Positions 23,027 through 35,339 of a stretch of 64,000 bases of DNA are shown piece after piece; position 1 is the first letter of the stretch, and every line of letters starts with the position of its first letter. Under the pieces are notes generated by a model, which was not told where the DNA came from, ran no database searches, and saw only the letters and a program-made list of their open reading frames with translations. The stretch comes from Diphasiastrum complanatum (taxonomy: Eukaryota; Streptophyta; Lycopodiopsida; Lycopodiales; Lycopodiaceae), in NCBI GenBank assembly GCA_029204225.1, contig CM055111.1:41790815-41854814 (forward strand), written 5' to 3'. The position numbers and the translations under genes were made by a program.

Positions 23027-25083
23027 TTCTTTAAGCTTAGCTACTATTTCCCTACCTCAAAAGTCTCGTAACCTTTTAGAAAAACTAGGCTTCTACAGAG
23101 GTAGGATCCATAAGCAAGCACTTCGGTAATCTTCTTTTGAAGACAGGAGTTGTGTAATTTGATCTTTCAAATCTGATTTTCAATCCTTCTAGCTTTATTT
23201 GTTTGGTAGTATATTAACCTTATAGACATTACTTGAGCTCCAAAAGGGGGCTTTATGCATAAATCAAGTGCTCTTGACAAAGAGAACAACTAACCAGACC
23301 TCTCAAATGGGTGTGACATGACAGGGGGTAGTCCTGAAAATACATATTGTTGTTTTCTAGTTGTTGCAGTAGCTAACAGACCACATTGAACTAGAAAGTT
23401 GCTTCTTTCTGAGTTTCAATCGGACTCACATTCATTTCTTGGACATCTTCATGTTAGAGTCCTCGAGTATGCTTCCTTGTTAAGGGAGCCAAAGTTTCTC
23501 GTCATACCTTGCTTCCGAAGTACTTGCTAGATTTTGTCAAGTTCCACTGCAAATGTAGCTATTGGTAGGACTGATTGTACCTGTCACGCATCGATTCGCT
23601 CCCAAGGGAATAGTGTTTCTCTTGCGAGGTTAGCTTGCAAGCACAACCCTCCTAACTACCCACACCTAGATTAACCACACAAGTAAACACAAATAGACAA
23701 GGGAGGTCTCTTACACCTACCCCGCTCTCTCCTCTCCAAAGACACAAGAACATAGCAAAAGCAACTAATTAGAAATCATATGTAGAAGCAAACCACAAGA
23801 AAAGAGAGAGAAGAGAGAGTCAAATGCAAGGACGTTCAGATTAGCAAATGAGCATTATCTCCTCATGTATGAACATGGAAAATGGGTATAAGAGGTGCCA
23901 CTTAGTAAGCTTAGCGAACAGTACTTTAGTGGCGGGACCCACTAAGTACCCAACACTGATGTATTTATTTACCAACGTATTCATGAAGACGGTGGACTAG
24001 AAGCATTACCTTTTTAGTATGTATGTTTTGATTATAGTTTGCATCTCTTCCACATGTATAATGAGACAGCCTTGTAAGGCAGGCATTAGCTTGCCAAGGG
24101 ATGAACCCAATATCATTCTTAAGATACCTGTTGGAATATTAACCAAATCCGAGTAGCCATAAAAAATGATTTTGAAACATTGTGTGACTAGGAATCTCAA
24201 CACTTAAATGGCCTGTCATTCTCCAGCTTGTGAGAAAATGTAGGTTTCAAATCTTTCATGTAGAGATTAAGAAATGCAGAAATGGACATGTAGAAATTAA
24301 TGATCAACTATGCCTTTTGTCTCTATCTATGACATTTTATATCTACTGAGCACCATTCATCTTATATTGAGGCCTTTTAGGCCAACTTTCCTTCACAATG
24401 GCAGCATCATACCATACTTATGCTAAGTCCTTGTTTAAAAGTGACAAAATTCCAAAAAAAAAGAGGGACACATGGCGCCAAAATATTTTGGAATCGAGAA
24501 GCACAGCAATACAATCCAATAGAGGATTAGGAAGTCAAGTTTTGGGTGCAAACTTCAAAGCATTAAATAGGAAGTTGAACTTTAGAATGACTTATTGTAT
24601 AAAACCATTGAGTTTACTTGTAATTTGTTTTCCCTTCAACATATGAAACCTAATAGTATGAATAGACCTTAATTCTACAATAACAGTTCTATAAATCAAA
24701 AAATGATCTGAGACAACAATCCAAGTTGAGTGCTCGCATTGTGGAACATGCTCGCGGAACGCCGAGGGTTCAGAACGATGTTCCAATGCAACTTCATACA
24801 AGATGCGTAATGTTTTACAAATTGTAAGAGTAAGTACCATTCAATGAAACCAAAGATGGCTTCTTACTAGGAGCCTAGGCAAGAGTTGATCCCTTTCTAG
24901 TCAACAGTTTCATCCCAAATAGGGTGCTGAAAGTACTCATCTCATTCTGTGAATTTAAATAGGAAGCACATACCTGACTGCAGGTCAAGAGCTTCACAAT
25001 ATTGTCAATCATGCAAAGCGCATCAGATGATAACAATGACCCTGAACACTTTTCTTCCATTTCTGCATATTGACCAACAGTAA
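23027..25083. other. Intergenic; right part is probable 3' flank of the PPR gene
   Basis: No gene signature. The minus-strand frame at 24875-25087 overlaps the end of the PPR gene and is most likely its 3' untranslated region. Confidence 0.5.
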
Positions 25084-28000
25084 TCACCAGTAGTCACCAC
25101 ACGAGCACGAGCCATCCTTAGCAAAATGATGAAAGCGTTTTCCATCTCTCACAATAATGTCTCTTCCTGTCACCTTACAAATGAATTTTGTTGCAATGTG
25201 ACAGTCAGGACAAACCCTCAGATTCTTGATGATGCGCAAAGGTGATCCTGGAGGAGTGCTTATAAGCCCGTAGCAAATGGCCAGCCTCTCACTATGAGTG
25301 TTAAGCAAAAATTCTTTTTCCTCTTCGCTTTCAACATTATGCAGCACCTGCTTAGTGTCAGGTACATAACCTGCCTTTTTTATCTCTGCAGTCAATCTAT
25401 CCAATTCAGCATATATTTCCCTTGATTGGGGGTGTGACCTGTCTCGAACAACAAATTCTTGCATCTTACTTCTAACCTCAACTGAGCTAATGCCTGGCTG
25501 TTTTCTAATACCCTTGTCTGCCATCACTTTTCTCACTCTGGCTTTAGCATCCCACTTGCCAGCAGCAGCATAAATATTAGAAAGCATAATATATGGTGCA
25601 GAATTTTGTGGATCCAACTGAAGAAGTTGCTCTGCTGCACGTTTTCCTCTATCCACATCCCCATGCACTCTACAGGCTCCAAGCAATGCCATCCACATTG
25701 CTTTGTCATCTTTGTATGGAGTCTTGGCAATAAGGTCTTCCGCCTCATCCAAACGTCCTTTCTGGCCTAGAAGATTGACCATTGACCCATACTGTTGCAC
25801 GCTTTGTTGCATGCCCTCGTCAACACTCGTGGAATTGAAATAATCACAACCTTCTTCTAATGGGCCCACATGACTGCATGCACTGAGAACACTTGCTAAA
25901 GTACTCTCATTGGGTTTCTTGCCTTCCTGCTGCATCTGCGCAAATAGCTGAAGAGCAATATTGCCTCGTCCCTGCTGAGCATATGCTGCAATCAATGTAC
26001 CCCATGTGGCCACATCTCGATTGAGCATTTTATCAAAAGTTTCTTTTGCTTCTTGCAAACTTCCACACTTAACAAACATGTTCACCATAACATTGCCGAC
26101 TTCAACATCCAAGTCAACTTCATAGTCACCAAGGCGGGTACTGATCAGTTTGGCATCTGAAAGGACTTGCAATTTAGCACACACATCAAAGACCCTCAAC
26201 AGAGTGGTTCTGTTTGGCCTTCCGCCTTCCAGCTGCATCTGCTTGAATAGCAAAAGAGCTTCTTTATTAAGACCATGCTGGCTATAGATCTCCATCATGG
26301 TATTCCAGGTATTTGAATCTCGCTGTGACATTTTGTCAAACATTTGGCGTGCATCCGCTGGAGTCCCACATCTACCATACATATCCATAAGTGCATTTCC
26401 CACAATAACATCAGATTCTGTGCCCTTGTCAAAAGCACAAGCCTGTATGAACTTGCCATCTTCTAAGGATGTGGCTGTAGTACAAGCACTAAGAAGGTTG
26501 ACAAAAGTGAACCTATCTGGTTTCAAATCTTCCTGTTGCATCTCATCAAAGAGTTCTAGAGCAACCTTCTGATTCCCCTCCCGAGCATAAGTAGCTATTA
26601 TTGCATTCCAAGCAGCAACATCTCGTTGTGGAAGTTTCTCAAATATTTTACGAGCCTCCTCTTGACTACCGCAACCTCCATACATACTGGTGAGAGCAGT
26701 GCCCACTACAACATCTAACTCTAAGCCTTTCTCACGAACTAAAGTATGAATATTTCTGCCCTCCACCAGCTCCGCCGCACTGATGCAAGCACCAAGAATA
26801 CTCACAAAGGTCAGCTTGTCATATTGCATACCTTCATCTGGCATCTGACGAAAAAGTTCAAAAGCCATTGATGTCTCCCCAGTCTGAGCACATGTTGAAA
26901 TCATGGCATTCCATGTTGCAACATTCTGTTCAGGCATGGTGTCAAAAACCTGAAGGGCACTTTGAAGATCCTCACATTTCCCATACATAGAGATGAGAGC
27001 ATTATTTACAGAAGGGTCTGATTGATATTCATTTTGAATAATGTGTGAATGAATCATTTTTCCTTTTGCTAAATGAGACATATTCACAACTGTATCAAGC
27101 AGATACAAGAATGTGTCTTTGTTTGGTTTAATCCCTTCTTTTTGCATTGAATCATAAAGGTGAAAAGCCTTCTTTCTATCGCCCTGATTGGTATAAGCGG
27201 AAATCATAGCATTCCATGCAATGACATCCCTGGCAGACAATTTGTCAAAAATTCTTCGTGCTTCATCCAAATTTGAACACTTCCCATACATGCTGATTAG
27301 AGCAGAATTAACAAGAACATCACGTTCCAACTCGCTTCCAAAGATTGACGTATGAATCCGCTTGCTATCTACTAAAAACATGGGATTAGCACATGCATTA
27401 AACATGTGCACAAAGGTATGCTTGTTACCTTTGATACCTTCACGCTGCATTCTGGCAAACATTTCAAGAGCTTTCTGGCCGTTTCCCTGATGAGCAAAAG
27501 CCCCAAGCAAAAGATTCCAAGAAGACAACTCCTTCCGGGACATCTTTTCAAACAGTACTTGAGCCTCATCGACACACTCACACCTGATATACATACCCAT
27601 GAGAGCATTGATCACCTCTGCGTCCAAAGATAAACCTTTGTCAACGGTTAGGGCATGAATCTGCTTGCCCTCAGCAAGTGCACAAGGGCTGGCAAAAGCT
27701 TGAAGAATGCTTACCATAGTGGAGTTGTTTGGTACTATGCCTTGTTGCTGCATTTCGTTAAACAGTTGCATGGCTTTTTTCTGTTGCCCATTGTCTCCAT
27801 ATGCTGCTATAATCGCATTCCAAGCTTCAACATCTTTCTCAGCTAGCCTTTCAAAGATCTCTTGGGCAGCATCCAAGCTCCTACACCTACCATACATCTG
27901 AATAAGAGCACTCCCGACTTGAACATCTGAATCTAATCCATTCTGAACCATCAGAGCATGAATAAGCTTGCCTTGTGCTAAAGATGCAGGATCGGTACAT

Positions 28001-28719
28001 GCGTTAAGAACAACTAATAGCGTGTTTTTGCTTGGCGTAACACCCTCCCACTGCATTTGGCTAAAAGCTTCAAACGCAGCTCCCTCTCTACCATTTTGGA
28101 TTAATCCCCTAATCATTGCAGTCCATGACTCCGCATTCCTATCTGATGTCTTGTCCAGCACCATCTGTGCATTCTCCAGGCTTCCACACTTGCCATACAT
28201 CTCTATGAGAGCAGTCCCAACATCAACATCACGTTCCAACTCACTGTATGCAATGCCTCGATGTATTCTCATGCCCTCCTCGAGGGTTTCAGATCTACAG
28301 CATGCCCTAATACGGCTCAGCAATGTTGGCATATCAAGCTTGGAATAATCCTGCCTCATCTGCCCAGGAAAGGGCTCCACTGGTAGCCGCTTGTGATGAG
28401 CATATGTCGTCCCTTCCTTGGGGTTCCATGAAACCACTTCCCTTTGTGCAATGCTGCCATAACTTCTTCTCGGCAACTCTAGGGTTTTAGCCTCGGCATC
28501 CTTAGCCTTACTCAAAACACTAACAGTATGAAATTTGTGCGCCTCGCATCCTCTTGCTCCTCTTCCACTTCCTCTGATGAGCAGGTATGCATGAATGGCC
28601 TTCCCTTCCGGCAGTGCTCTCAAGCCGCGGAACTCCCGCCATAGAAGAGCACAGTAAGTTGGGTAGTAGCCCATAGCGACCACAATATATTCAACAACAA
28701 ATCCTTCCTTCACCTTCAC
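25084..28719 (-). CDS. PLS-class PPR protein with E and DYW domains (organellar RNA editing factor)
   Basis: A 1,211-codon intronless frame. PPR proteins of this class bind organellar RNA, and the DYW domain is a zinc-dependent cytidine deaminase that makes C-to-U edits in mitochondrial or plastid transcripts. The array of P, L and S motifs runs from about residue 120 to 1000. The tryptophan of the S-type motif (..SWNAMI..) recurs at residues 98, 199, 300, 401, 502, 603, 704, 805 and 906, exactly every 101 residues. The E region follows (NLLGQKGRLDEAEDLI, MWMALLGACRVHGD), then the PG box KQPGISSVEV (about 1073-1082). The DYW domain has HSE (1142-1144), CPDCH (1170-1174) and terminal CSCGDYW (1205-1211), so all zinc and catalytic residues are kept and activity is likely. 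Start: Met1 or Met16 (28674). Residues 20-100 look like a worn PPR unit (LRALPEGKAIHAYLLIRG, then VVSWN), so a spliced targeting exon upstream is possible. Confidence 0.95.
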   Translation of the reverse strand: MKVKEGFVVEYIVVAMGYYPTYCALLWREFRGLRALPEGKAIHAYLLIRGSGRGARGCEAHKFHTVSVLSKAKDAEAKTLELPRRSYGSIAQREVVSWNPKEGTTYAHHKRLPVEPFPGQMRQDYSKLDMPTLLSRIRACCRSETLEEGMRIHRGIAYSELERDVDVGTALIEMYGKCGSLENAQMVLDKTSDRNAESWTAMIRGLIQNGREGAAFEAFSQMQWEGVTPSKNTLLVVLNACTDPASLAQGKLIHALMVQNGLDSDVQVGSALIQMYGRCRSLDAAQEIFERLAEKDVEAWNAIIAAYGDNGQQKKAMQLFNEMQQQGIVPNNSTMVSILQAFASPCALAEGKQIHALTVDKGLSLDAEVINALMGMYIRCECVDEAQVLFEKMSRKELSSWNLLLGAFAHQGNGQKALEMFARMQREGIKGNKHTFVHMFNACANPMFLVDSKRIHTSIFGSELERDVLVNSALISMYGKCSNLDEARRIFDKLSARDVIAWNAMISAYTNQGDRKKAFHLYDSMQKEGIKPNKDTFLYLLDTVVNMSHLAKGKMIHSHIIQNEYQSDPSVNNALISMYGKCEDLQSALQVFDTMPEQNVATWNAMISTCAQTGETSMAFELFRQMPDEGMQYDKLTFVSILGACISAAELVEGRNIHTLVREKGLELDVVVGTALTSMYGGCGSQEEARKIFEKLPQRDVAAWNAIIATYAREGNQKVALELFDEMQQEDLKPDRFTFVNLLSACTTATSLEDGKFIQACAFDKGTESDVIVGNALMDMYGRCGTPADARQMFDKMSQRDSNTWNTMMEIYSQHGLNKEALLLFKQMQLEGGRPNRTTLLRVFDVCAKLQVLSDAKLISTRLGDYEVDLDVEVGNVMVNMFVKCGSLQEAKETFDKMLNRDVATWGTLIAAYAQQGRGNIALQLFAQMQQEGKKPNESTLASVLSACSHVGPLEEGCDYFNSTSVDEGMQQSVQQYGSMVNLLGQKGRLDEAEDLIAKTPYKDDKAMWMALLGACRVHGDVDRGKRAAEQLLQLDPQNSAPYIMLSNIYAAAGKWDAKARVRKVMADKGIRKQPGISSVEVRSKMQEFVVRDRSHPQSREIYAELDRLTAEIKKAGYVPDTKQVLHNVESEEEKEFLLNTHSERLAICYGLISTPPGSPLRIIKNLRVCPDCHIATKFICKVTGRDIIVRDGKRFHHFAKDGSCSCGDYW

Positions 28720-31102
28720 CTTCTCACCAACATCATCACATACATCGCATCACCAATTCAACAGTAACAAACAACCAAATGCCAAGACGAGCTGCTTCAA
28801 TTCTGCACAACAAACCTCCTCCCGCTGCTGCTGCTGCTTGGCGCGATGGATAGATGGAAGCGTAAGTGGTCGCTTTCTCCCTTCGTCGGAGCTCCTGCCG
28901 ATCGCTTCTGCTCCCGCTGCTTCCTCCCTCCCTTGCCTCTCTGACACACCGGCCGAGCGTCTGGGCGAGAGAAAGGTAAAACCCTAAACCCTCCATAAAG
29001 TTTGAAATCTGACGTTCAGGGTTGACTGTCATAAGCTTTTTAGATGACGGCTTGAGTGAAGTTGATGCCTCTCTTATGTTTTTGGTTCTCATTTTGCATG
29101 CCAAAAAATATCTCCTTGAATATTCAGAATACACTTATTGGAAAATTAAAAAGATCCATTCATTTTGGGCCCTGCCTTGGGGTCTGGTAATGGTGTCAAA
29201 CAGGTTGTTGAGTCCGTTGCAATGTGTATGGGTAAAGTTGTTGATTGCCACCGGAAAGGTGCAGGCTTGAATCGACCACTGTGTGAAGGAGCCCAGCTTC
29301 GAAAATGGCTTGGCCAGGTTGTATGTATGTTGTATATAACAACCACTAGTTGCTTAATAATGTATGCAAAGAAAAAAAAGGACCTCCACAATGAGCTATA
29401 ACAAAAATCATGTTTGACTTCTTCTCTTTTAATGCTTGCTATTCATATGTTTTAATTTTGTGAACATGTATATATTCTATCTTTGTATCTCTAACTCCTC
29501 GCTCTCTCTTTCTCCTTGCTCACTTAGGTCTTTTGCTTTTTATTCTTGCTTTTTGTACCTCACGGCTCTATCCTCAAATGATTTGAGGATCGTCGTCCTC
29601 TAGATAGGAAAGCTCGTGGAGTGTCGGTGAAACTAAGGAGAAAGAATAAGGTCGTGGTGAAAATAAAATTCAACGGACTATCACAAAAGCCAACATCGCA
29701 AGACCTAAAAGTAATTTGGAACTTCAAAAACCTTGAGTCATTATTTTGACTCTATCCCCCCAAACGCGAGCACCAATTTGACAAATACCACTACCCACCT
29801 ACAAATTCTATGGACTCTAAATATGCACATTTGCATAGATTACTATCTTTTGAGCAATCACTAACTATATCTCCCAAATGCCAAGGATTGCAAAGAGCAA
29901 AATTTTGCAGCACTTGAGCAAGATTCAATCACACGATCCCTTCAAAGACTTCCGAGACTCGATGTTCGAAATAATCCACAAGACGAATTTGCAAGAAGCA
30001 ATTGATTTAGAGGAGCTCCTGAAGTGTTATTTATATATCCTCCATGTTGGTAGATTCTCTACCAATATCAGGGTTAATCGACTGTCGGTTGATCTAAGTT
30101 TTCTGTTGTTCTTAAACGTAACTAGACTTGTAACTTAATGACCCGACCATGGCATCTTGTTGTGTAAGACCATGAGTTGAGGACAAATTAGTTAGTTACT
30201 TGAGAGACATTCGAATGTGACATGTTAGTGCGGAGTTGAGAAAACCACATTCAGTTATGCCTAGTTGTAGAAAGCGACATCCACGAAACTAAATGGCGGG
30301 CAAAAAAAGCCAGGAAGAGGGAAGATAGAAAAGTGAAACCAATGAAGAGAAGAGCACCTTTGTTGTTGATAGTTGAGGATGGGAGAGAGGTCACGGAGGA
30401 TTGAGTAGTGTGGAGAGAGCGTAGAGCTGGAGATTTATCAAGATCCATATCAGGCGATCCAGAGAAGGATAGTCGATTGGTTGTATTGATGAGCAGAGTT
30501 GATGACGTGATGTGTATTGATGCATAGAATTGTAAGAATTACTGTCATTGGAATGAGAACCTTTGGAATACTTCTTATCAGGGATTGTGCACCATTTGTT
30601 GTTTATATTTGTGATGAGTGTTTGTGAAGTTCCTAGAATATTCAAGGAGTGTTGCAAGTGAGATCTGTTGTATAAACTTAAGATTATAGTACTAAAACTA
30701 TAGATCTGTTGTTTGCAATTGTAGTAATACGTTGATGAATGTCAAGTAGGTAGAACTTATATGAGTTACTCGTGATGACAGGCTAGAGTTACAAAGTTGG
30801 ATGCTTAGAATGAGTTGTGAATCATGATTGCTATGTTCCATGTTTTATGTTGAAGTGAGGAGTGTTAGGATTAGCTATTCTTTCAGTTGATTGACTTTGA
30901 GTGAATGAAAGATCGATTTGGAAATGTAGATTCTAAGTAGTAGCTTGTGAGTGGATAGAGTGTTCGGTTAATCCCGAATATTTATTAACCGGTTGTATAA
31001 AATTATAGCTCTGTATTCAACAGTTGACGGGATACGGAGTGGGAGTGTATTTATGCCAACATTTGTAGGCAAGTAGTATTATCATACTACTTCATACTTA
31101 CT
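28720..31102. other. PPR 5' flank and unassigned sequence before the gypsy element
   Basis: 28720-29000 should hold the PPR promoter and 5' leader; a CTG/CTGCTG-rich patch near 28830 is the only oddity. 29165-29330 has a tRNA-promoter-like word (GGCTTGAATCG) too weak to call a SINE. 30150-31100 may hold the 5' LTR and leader of the gypsy element at 31103, but no primer-binding site or second LTR copy was found. Confidence 0.4.
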
Positions 31103-31800
31103 ATGGATACTGACAATTTAGAAGAACGATATCTCCCTGATCCGCACCTTCTAAATGAACAACCTGAATCAAGTCAGCGGCCAAGACCACATTTAAGATC
31201 TGTCATACATGATTCAAGAAATAGAGGTAATCAATATGCAAGAAGATATGATGATGGACCTATTAGATTATCTCCTAGACAAAGATCACATGCATTTGAA
31301 CGAAGGACTCCCAGATTGGATCTACCCAAATTTGATGGTAGAATGGACCCTCATCGGTTTATCCAAATCTTTGAGAATGCCTGTGAAGTTTATGGAGATT
31401 CTTCACATGAAAGCATGGCTCAACTCTTCTCTATGACCTTGCTAGGTGGCGCTCGAGATTGGTTTTTTAATCTCGACTGAGATGAACGTAATGAATGGGA
31501 AGTCTTGGAATAAGCTTTCATAAAACAACTCAAACCTGATAGATTATCAGATAGTCCTTTTGTGCAAATAAGCCAAACCAAAATGAGAGAAAAAGAAAAA
31601 GTAGGGGATTATATTGAACAAATTAAATGTCTTCGCGATCAATGTCAAGAATGATTGACTAAAAGAATGTTAATCACTTGGTTCATAGTCGGTCTTCCAA
31701 AAAGAATTCGACGTGAGCTTAAACATGTTGATGATTATCGTCAACTGAAGCAAGCCATGTTAGATGTGATAAGGGAAGAAGTCAGATGATGAGGATCATC
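31103..31800 (+). pseudogene. Ty3/gypsy gag (host element of the nest)
   Basis: The frame starts MDTDNLEERYLPDP. The gag core reads LDLPKFDGRMDPHRFIQIFE, SMAQLFSMTLLGGARDWFFN, then after a stop RLSDSPFVQISQTKMREKEK and VGDYIEQIKCLRDQC. It ends with GLPKRIRRELKHVDDYRQLK. This is the retrotransposon gag pattern (FxGxxDPxxFL..FE, ..L.G.A..WF..L, ..KM...E.V.DYI..). The same pattern is found in the nested minus-strand gypsy at 49348, so the two are related. Stops (after FFNLD and elsewhere) disable it. The 5' LTR and primer site are not visible. Confidence 0.88.
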
Positions 31801-31979
31801 ATTTCAATAACCACCAAGAAAATACAAAAACACGAAGAAGTGAACATCCTGTTGAGAAGATTACCGAACAACAAATATCTGACAGATCGTGCACTATCGA
31901 TATGCAAGATGAATTCGAAAGAATTACAAAAATCCGTAAAAATCAATTAGATGAGATTTAGAAAGCCTTAAAAGATCTT

Positions 31980-32600
31980 CAAACCCAGAATACATACCCC
32001 AGACGAGAAGGTGTATGGTGTTCTATTTGTAGAGGAAATCGCACGGATAATGAATGTCCAAATAAGGGCCCAACACACAATCCATCTCGATGTGTGTTCT
32101 GTAACAGATCAGATCATGAATCTTTCAAGTGCCCCTATAATCCGGTTAAACAACAGAGACCACCAAATCAATCACAACAGCCACAAGAAGTAGCTGCTAC
32201 CTCACAAGCTCAAAAGAAAGTACAAGTCCTCCAAAGAACGAATGGTGATAATAATCAGTTTTTACCTAGGAATAAGAACCGCGCTCATGTTAATTACATT
32301 GATGAGGAAGCCTCTTGCTCTCATGATTCTTTGCACTACTCAGAGGAGGCTCCCATTCTTGATTCTTATGTAGATCCATAAACATCTACCCAATGTGGCT
32401 ATGTTGTCACAACCGCTAGCAAACTTAATGGATGTTGGGTCTCTGGGCAACAAGGCCACAGGTTCTTTACTTGTGAATTAAAAAGAGCCTACCAAGCATT
32501 CTGTGAAAATTGTGGATGAACTCATTGTTATAAAGATTGTCCCACACAAGAGAAAGAGACACCTCCTGCTATACACATCCAAGAACAAGCAATTAGAGTG
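31980..32600 (+). pseudogene. Gypsy gag zinc-knuckle region, four cysteine modules
   Basis: Cysteine-rich modules in order: CSICRGNRTDNEC, CVFCNRSDHESFKC (CX2CX4HX4C), a worn CWVSGQQGHRFFTC, and CENCG-stop-THCYKDC. Nucleocapsid knuckles bind element RNA. Two modules are usual; four with this spacing are shared with the nested element at 47835-48623. The frame changes between the second and third modules. Confidence 0.7.
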
Positions 32601-32979
32601 ATGACAAGAGCCCAATTACAACACAAAAACATGAATGACACTAGATCTAAGAGTAAGAACAATGAAGAGAACAATTCTTCTGCCACTTCAATGTCACCCG
32701 GATCTTATCCTAATCCTATAGTCGAGCAGGAAAGGTATAAGCAAGTTCAAGATGAGCTGCTTTGAGAATACGAAAAAGAACCTATCCATTACCTGAGGAA
32801 ACTAAACAAAAACATGTGCCACGACCCTCAAGAATAGAGATCATATTTGACCTTCTGCAATCTCAACCATTTTGACATTATTTGAACCTTTACGCAAGAT
32901 TATAACCCGAGCGCTACAACAGTCTGATGAGGACGTTGAAATACTTCATCAACCAGAGACTCCAAGGTAGACCCAACGA

Positions 32980-33560
32980 GTTGATGCTACTCTGTTTCAA
33001 ATAGGAAAGACAAGGGGCTGCATCACCTTACCTATGAGCCATAAAGATCATGCTATTGTACCAGCTATCATCGATAGCGAGTCAGGATAAATATCATTTC
33101 GGTGTCACTTGCTAAAGCAATGGGGCGTTGGCCCTATTGTTCCACTGAAATATACGCTGAATTTAGCTGATCAAACTTCAACTGAATCATATGGACACAT
33201 CAACGTCGTATCCATTAAGATTGATGGTCTTAAGTTTACAGTTGATTGCGTAGTATTAGATCTCCCACAAGAAAATTTTGCCTACAAGTTTTTGTTAGGC
33301 CTACATGGTTAACAAATGCTGAAGCAATCCAAGATTGGAAGAAACAATGCATTATCTTTGGAAATAGAGATCAACGAATATCAGTAAATCACTCCACGGG
33401 TAAAACCAAACCAGTACAAGAGGAAGAGGAATGTTCCTCTACCACATATGAAGAAACCCATATTTTTTCAACAATCCGAGTGCATTATGCACAATCTACC
33501 GATATCATTAACTGGGGACACGTATTAGCGACCATTGATTGTGTAGATGCTAATTGATGC
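32980..33560 (+). pseudogene. Gypsy aspartic protease and downstream linker
   Basis: AIVPAIIDSESG followed by a stop marks the retropepsin active site, where Asp-Gly/Ser-Gly is expected and the third residue is altered. It continues VDCVVLDLPQENFAYKFLLG, then after a frameshift RPTWLTNAEAIQDWKKQCII and NWGHVLATIDC. The segment ending LATIDC also follows the protease in the nested element (near 45310), which supports kinship. Confidence 0.7.
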
Positions 33561-33599
33561 AGCAAGGAAGTATTGTCTGATTTTGAGAGTCCAATAACG

Positions 33600-34350
33600 A
33601 TCACATCTAGAAACATAGATTAGCCAATTATGAATGCTTTTTATGTTTCTTACATTGATGCAGAGCTCATTCAGATAGAATCGCTTCCAAGTCTGTCGGT
33701 TAATGCACCCATAGCAATTACGGATGAAGGCATCATGCTAATGATGATTGATGAAGATCCAACTGATAAGCAAATATTTCACTATCTAGATCCACAGTCA
33801 TCCTACCTTATGAGAATACCGAAAGAAATTAAGCCATCGTCGCCTTTTGCACATGTGGATGAATCCACTCTGACATATGTAGTGCAGCCTAGTCGATTTA
33901 ACCGATCATCATCTACATGATAAGATATATGAGTGGGACAATCCACGAGATGAAATCATTAGCCCAACCGCATACCTAAACTCCTCAATCTAAGGTTATT
34001 AATAATCTCCAGATTGCCAATTCACAGAATAAACCATTCCCTATCCTCTACTCAAGATTAACTGAGAAACAAAATCAAATCCGTCGAAAAATGAAACAAT
34101 CGATTGCTCCTCGAAATGAGCAACACGCAGCAGACTTAACCAATGTTGTTCTTGTTCAAGGCGACCTCCCAGTAGAGCCCCATCCTTAACCGAAAAGATC
34201 CCTGTACATAGAAAAATTCTTGGGCTCGACATTCCCAAAAAATTCTCAAATTATTCGTTGGGTGATGTTCCCATTGTGTTACCTCAACCAAAACGTGAAC
34301 AAACCAATGAATCCTCTTCATTTTATGGGCTAGCTAAGACTGTTCCACTA
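33600..34350 (+). other. Gypsy protease-RT spacer, degenerate
   Basis: Short open stretches (33630-33920 and 34258 onward) lie in the correct orientation but have no recognisable motif. They are treated as the decayed linker of the host gypsy polyprotein. Confidence 0.5.
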
Positions 34351-34379
34351 AATTTAAAAGATCCAGATGAAACCGATGA

Positions 34380-35260
34380 TAGATTTGTCCATATAGGAGC
34401 CCATATTGATAGACTCCAGCGTAGAAACTTAGAAAAGCTCTTACAAAAATACCGTGATGTCTTTGGGTGGAACTATAAAGAGATGAAAGGTTTACCACCT
34501 GACATAGCAGTACACTCCATACTGTTAGAAGGTGATGCAAAGCTAGTCCAAGCAAAACCTTACCACTGTAATCCACTTTACAGAGAGAAAATCAAAGAAG
34601 ATATACAAAGATTACTGGCTACAGGTTTCATTAAAGAAATAGAGCATACAACATGGTTATCCCCCTAGTGGTGGTTCCCAAGAAGAATGGTAAGTTATGG
34701 ATATGTGTGGACCTAAAATAACTGAATGAAGTCACAAAGAAGAACCACTTTCCTTTACCATTAACCGATGCTATATTAGAAGAGATGGCAGGAGCCGAGG
34801 CAATGAGTTTTTTGGATGGCTTCAGTGGTTATTTTCTTACTCGATTAGATTTGAAAGACATTGATAAGACTACATTTGCCACAAAGTTTGGTACATGTGC
34901 ATATCAAGTAATGTCATTCGAACTCTGTAATGCTCCATCAACATGTCAAAGAGTAATGTAGTTTGCGTTTAAAGATTTACTGCATAAGATTTTAGAAATC
35001 TATCTGGATGATATCGGTGTTAAATCTAAAGCTTGTGATCATCTTGATTGTCTTGAAAAAGTTTTAATCCAATGCAAGAGATATGGAATCTCGTTGAATC
35101 CAGAGAAATGTCAAATTTGGGTAACACATGGTGCTGTCTTAGGACATATCATATCCAAAGATGGTATATCCATGGATCTAGCTAAAGTGAAACTTATTCA
35201 AGATGTGCCACTATCGGCCACGGTAAAAGAGATTATATCTTCGTAGGCCATTGTAATTAT
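34380..35260 (+). pseudogene. Gypsy reverse transcriptase
   Basis: Opens with KYRDVFGWNYKEMKGLPPDI, then LLATGFIKEIEHTTWLSP. A stop and frame change (34668) follow, then VVPKKNGKLWICVDLK, MSFLDGFSGYFLTRLDLKDI, TTFATKFGTCAYQVMSFELC, the polymerase motif IYLDDIGVKS, and ISLNPEKCQIWVTHGAVLGH. Motif order is complete, so decay is by stops and frameshifts rather than large deletion. The polymerase would copy element RNA into cDNA. Confidence 0.9.
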
Positions 35261-35339
35261 TATCATATATTTATTCTTGATTTTGTAAGAAAAGCTAGAT
35301 TAATTCATGAAGTCATTACGAATCCAAAATGGACCAAAG

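Noticed and set aside
26297-28348. Plus-strand frames of 60-126 codons
   Set aside because: Shadows of the PPR gene.
28736-29134. 132-codon minus-strand frame upstream of the PPR gene
   Set aside because: Low-complexity Ala/Gly/Arg text over the likely 5' leader and promoter; no targeting or PPR features in register with the gene.
29165-29330. Possible tRNA-derived SINE
   Set aside because: One B-box-like word (GGCTTGAATCG), but no convincing A box, tail or duplication.
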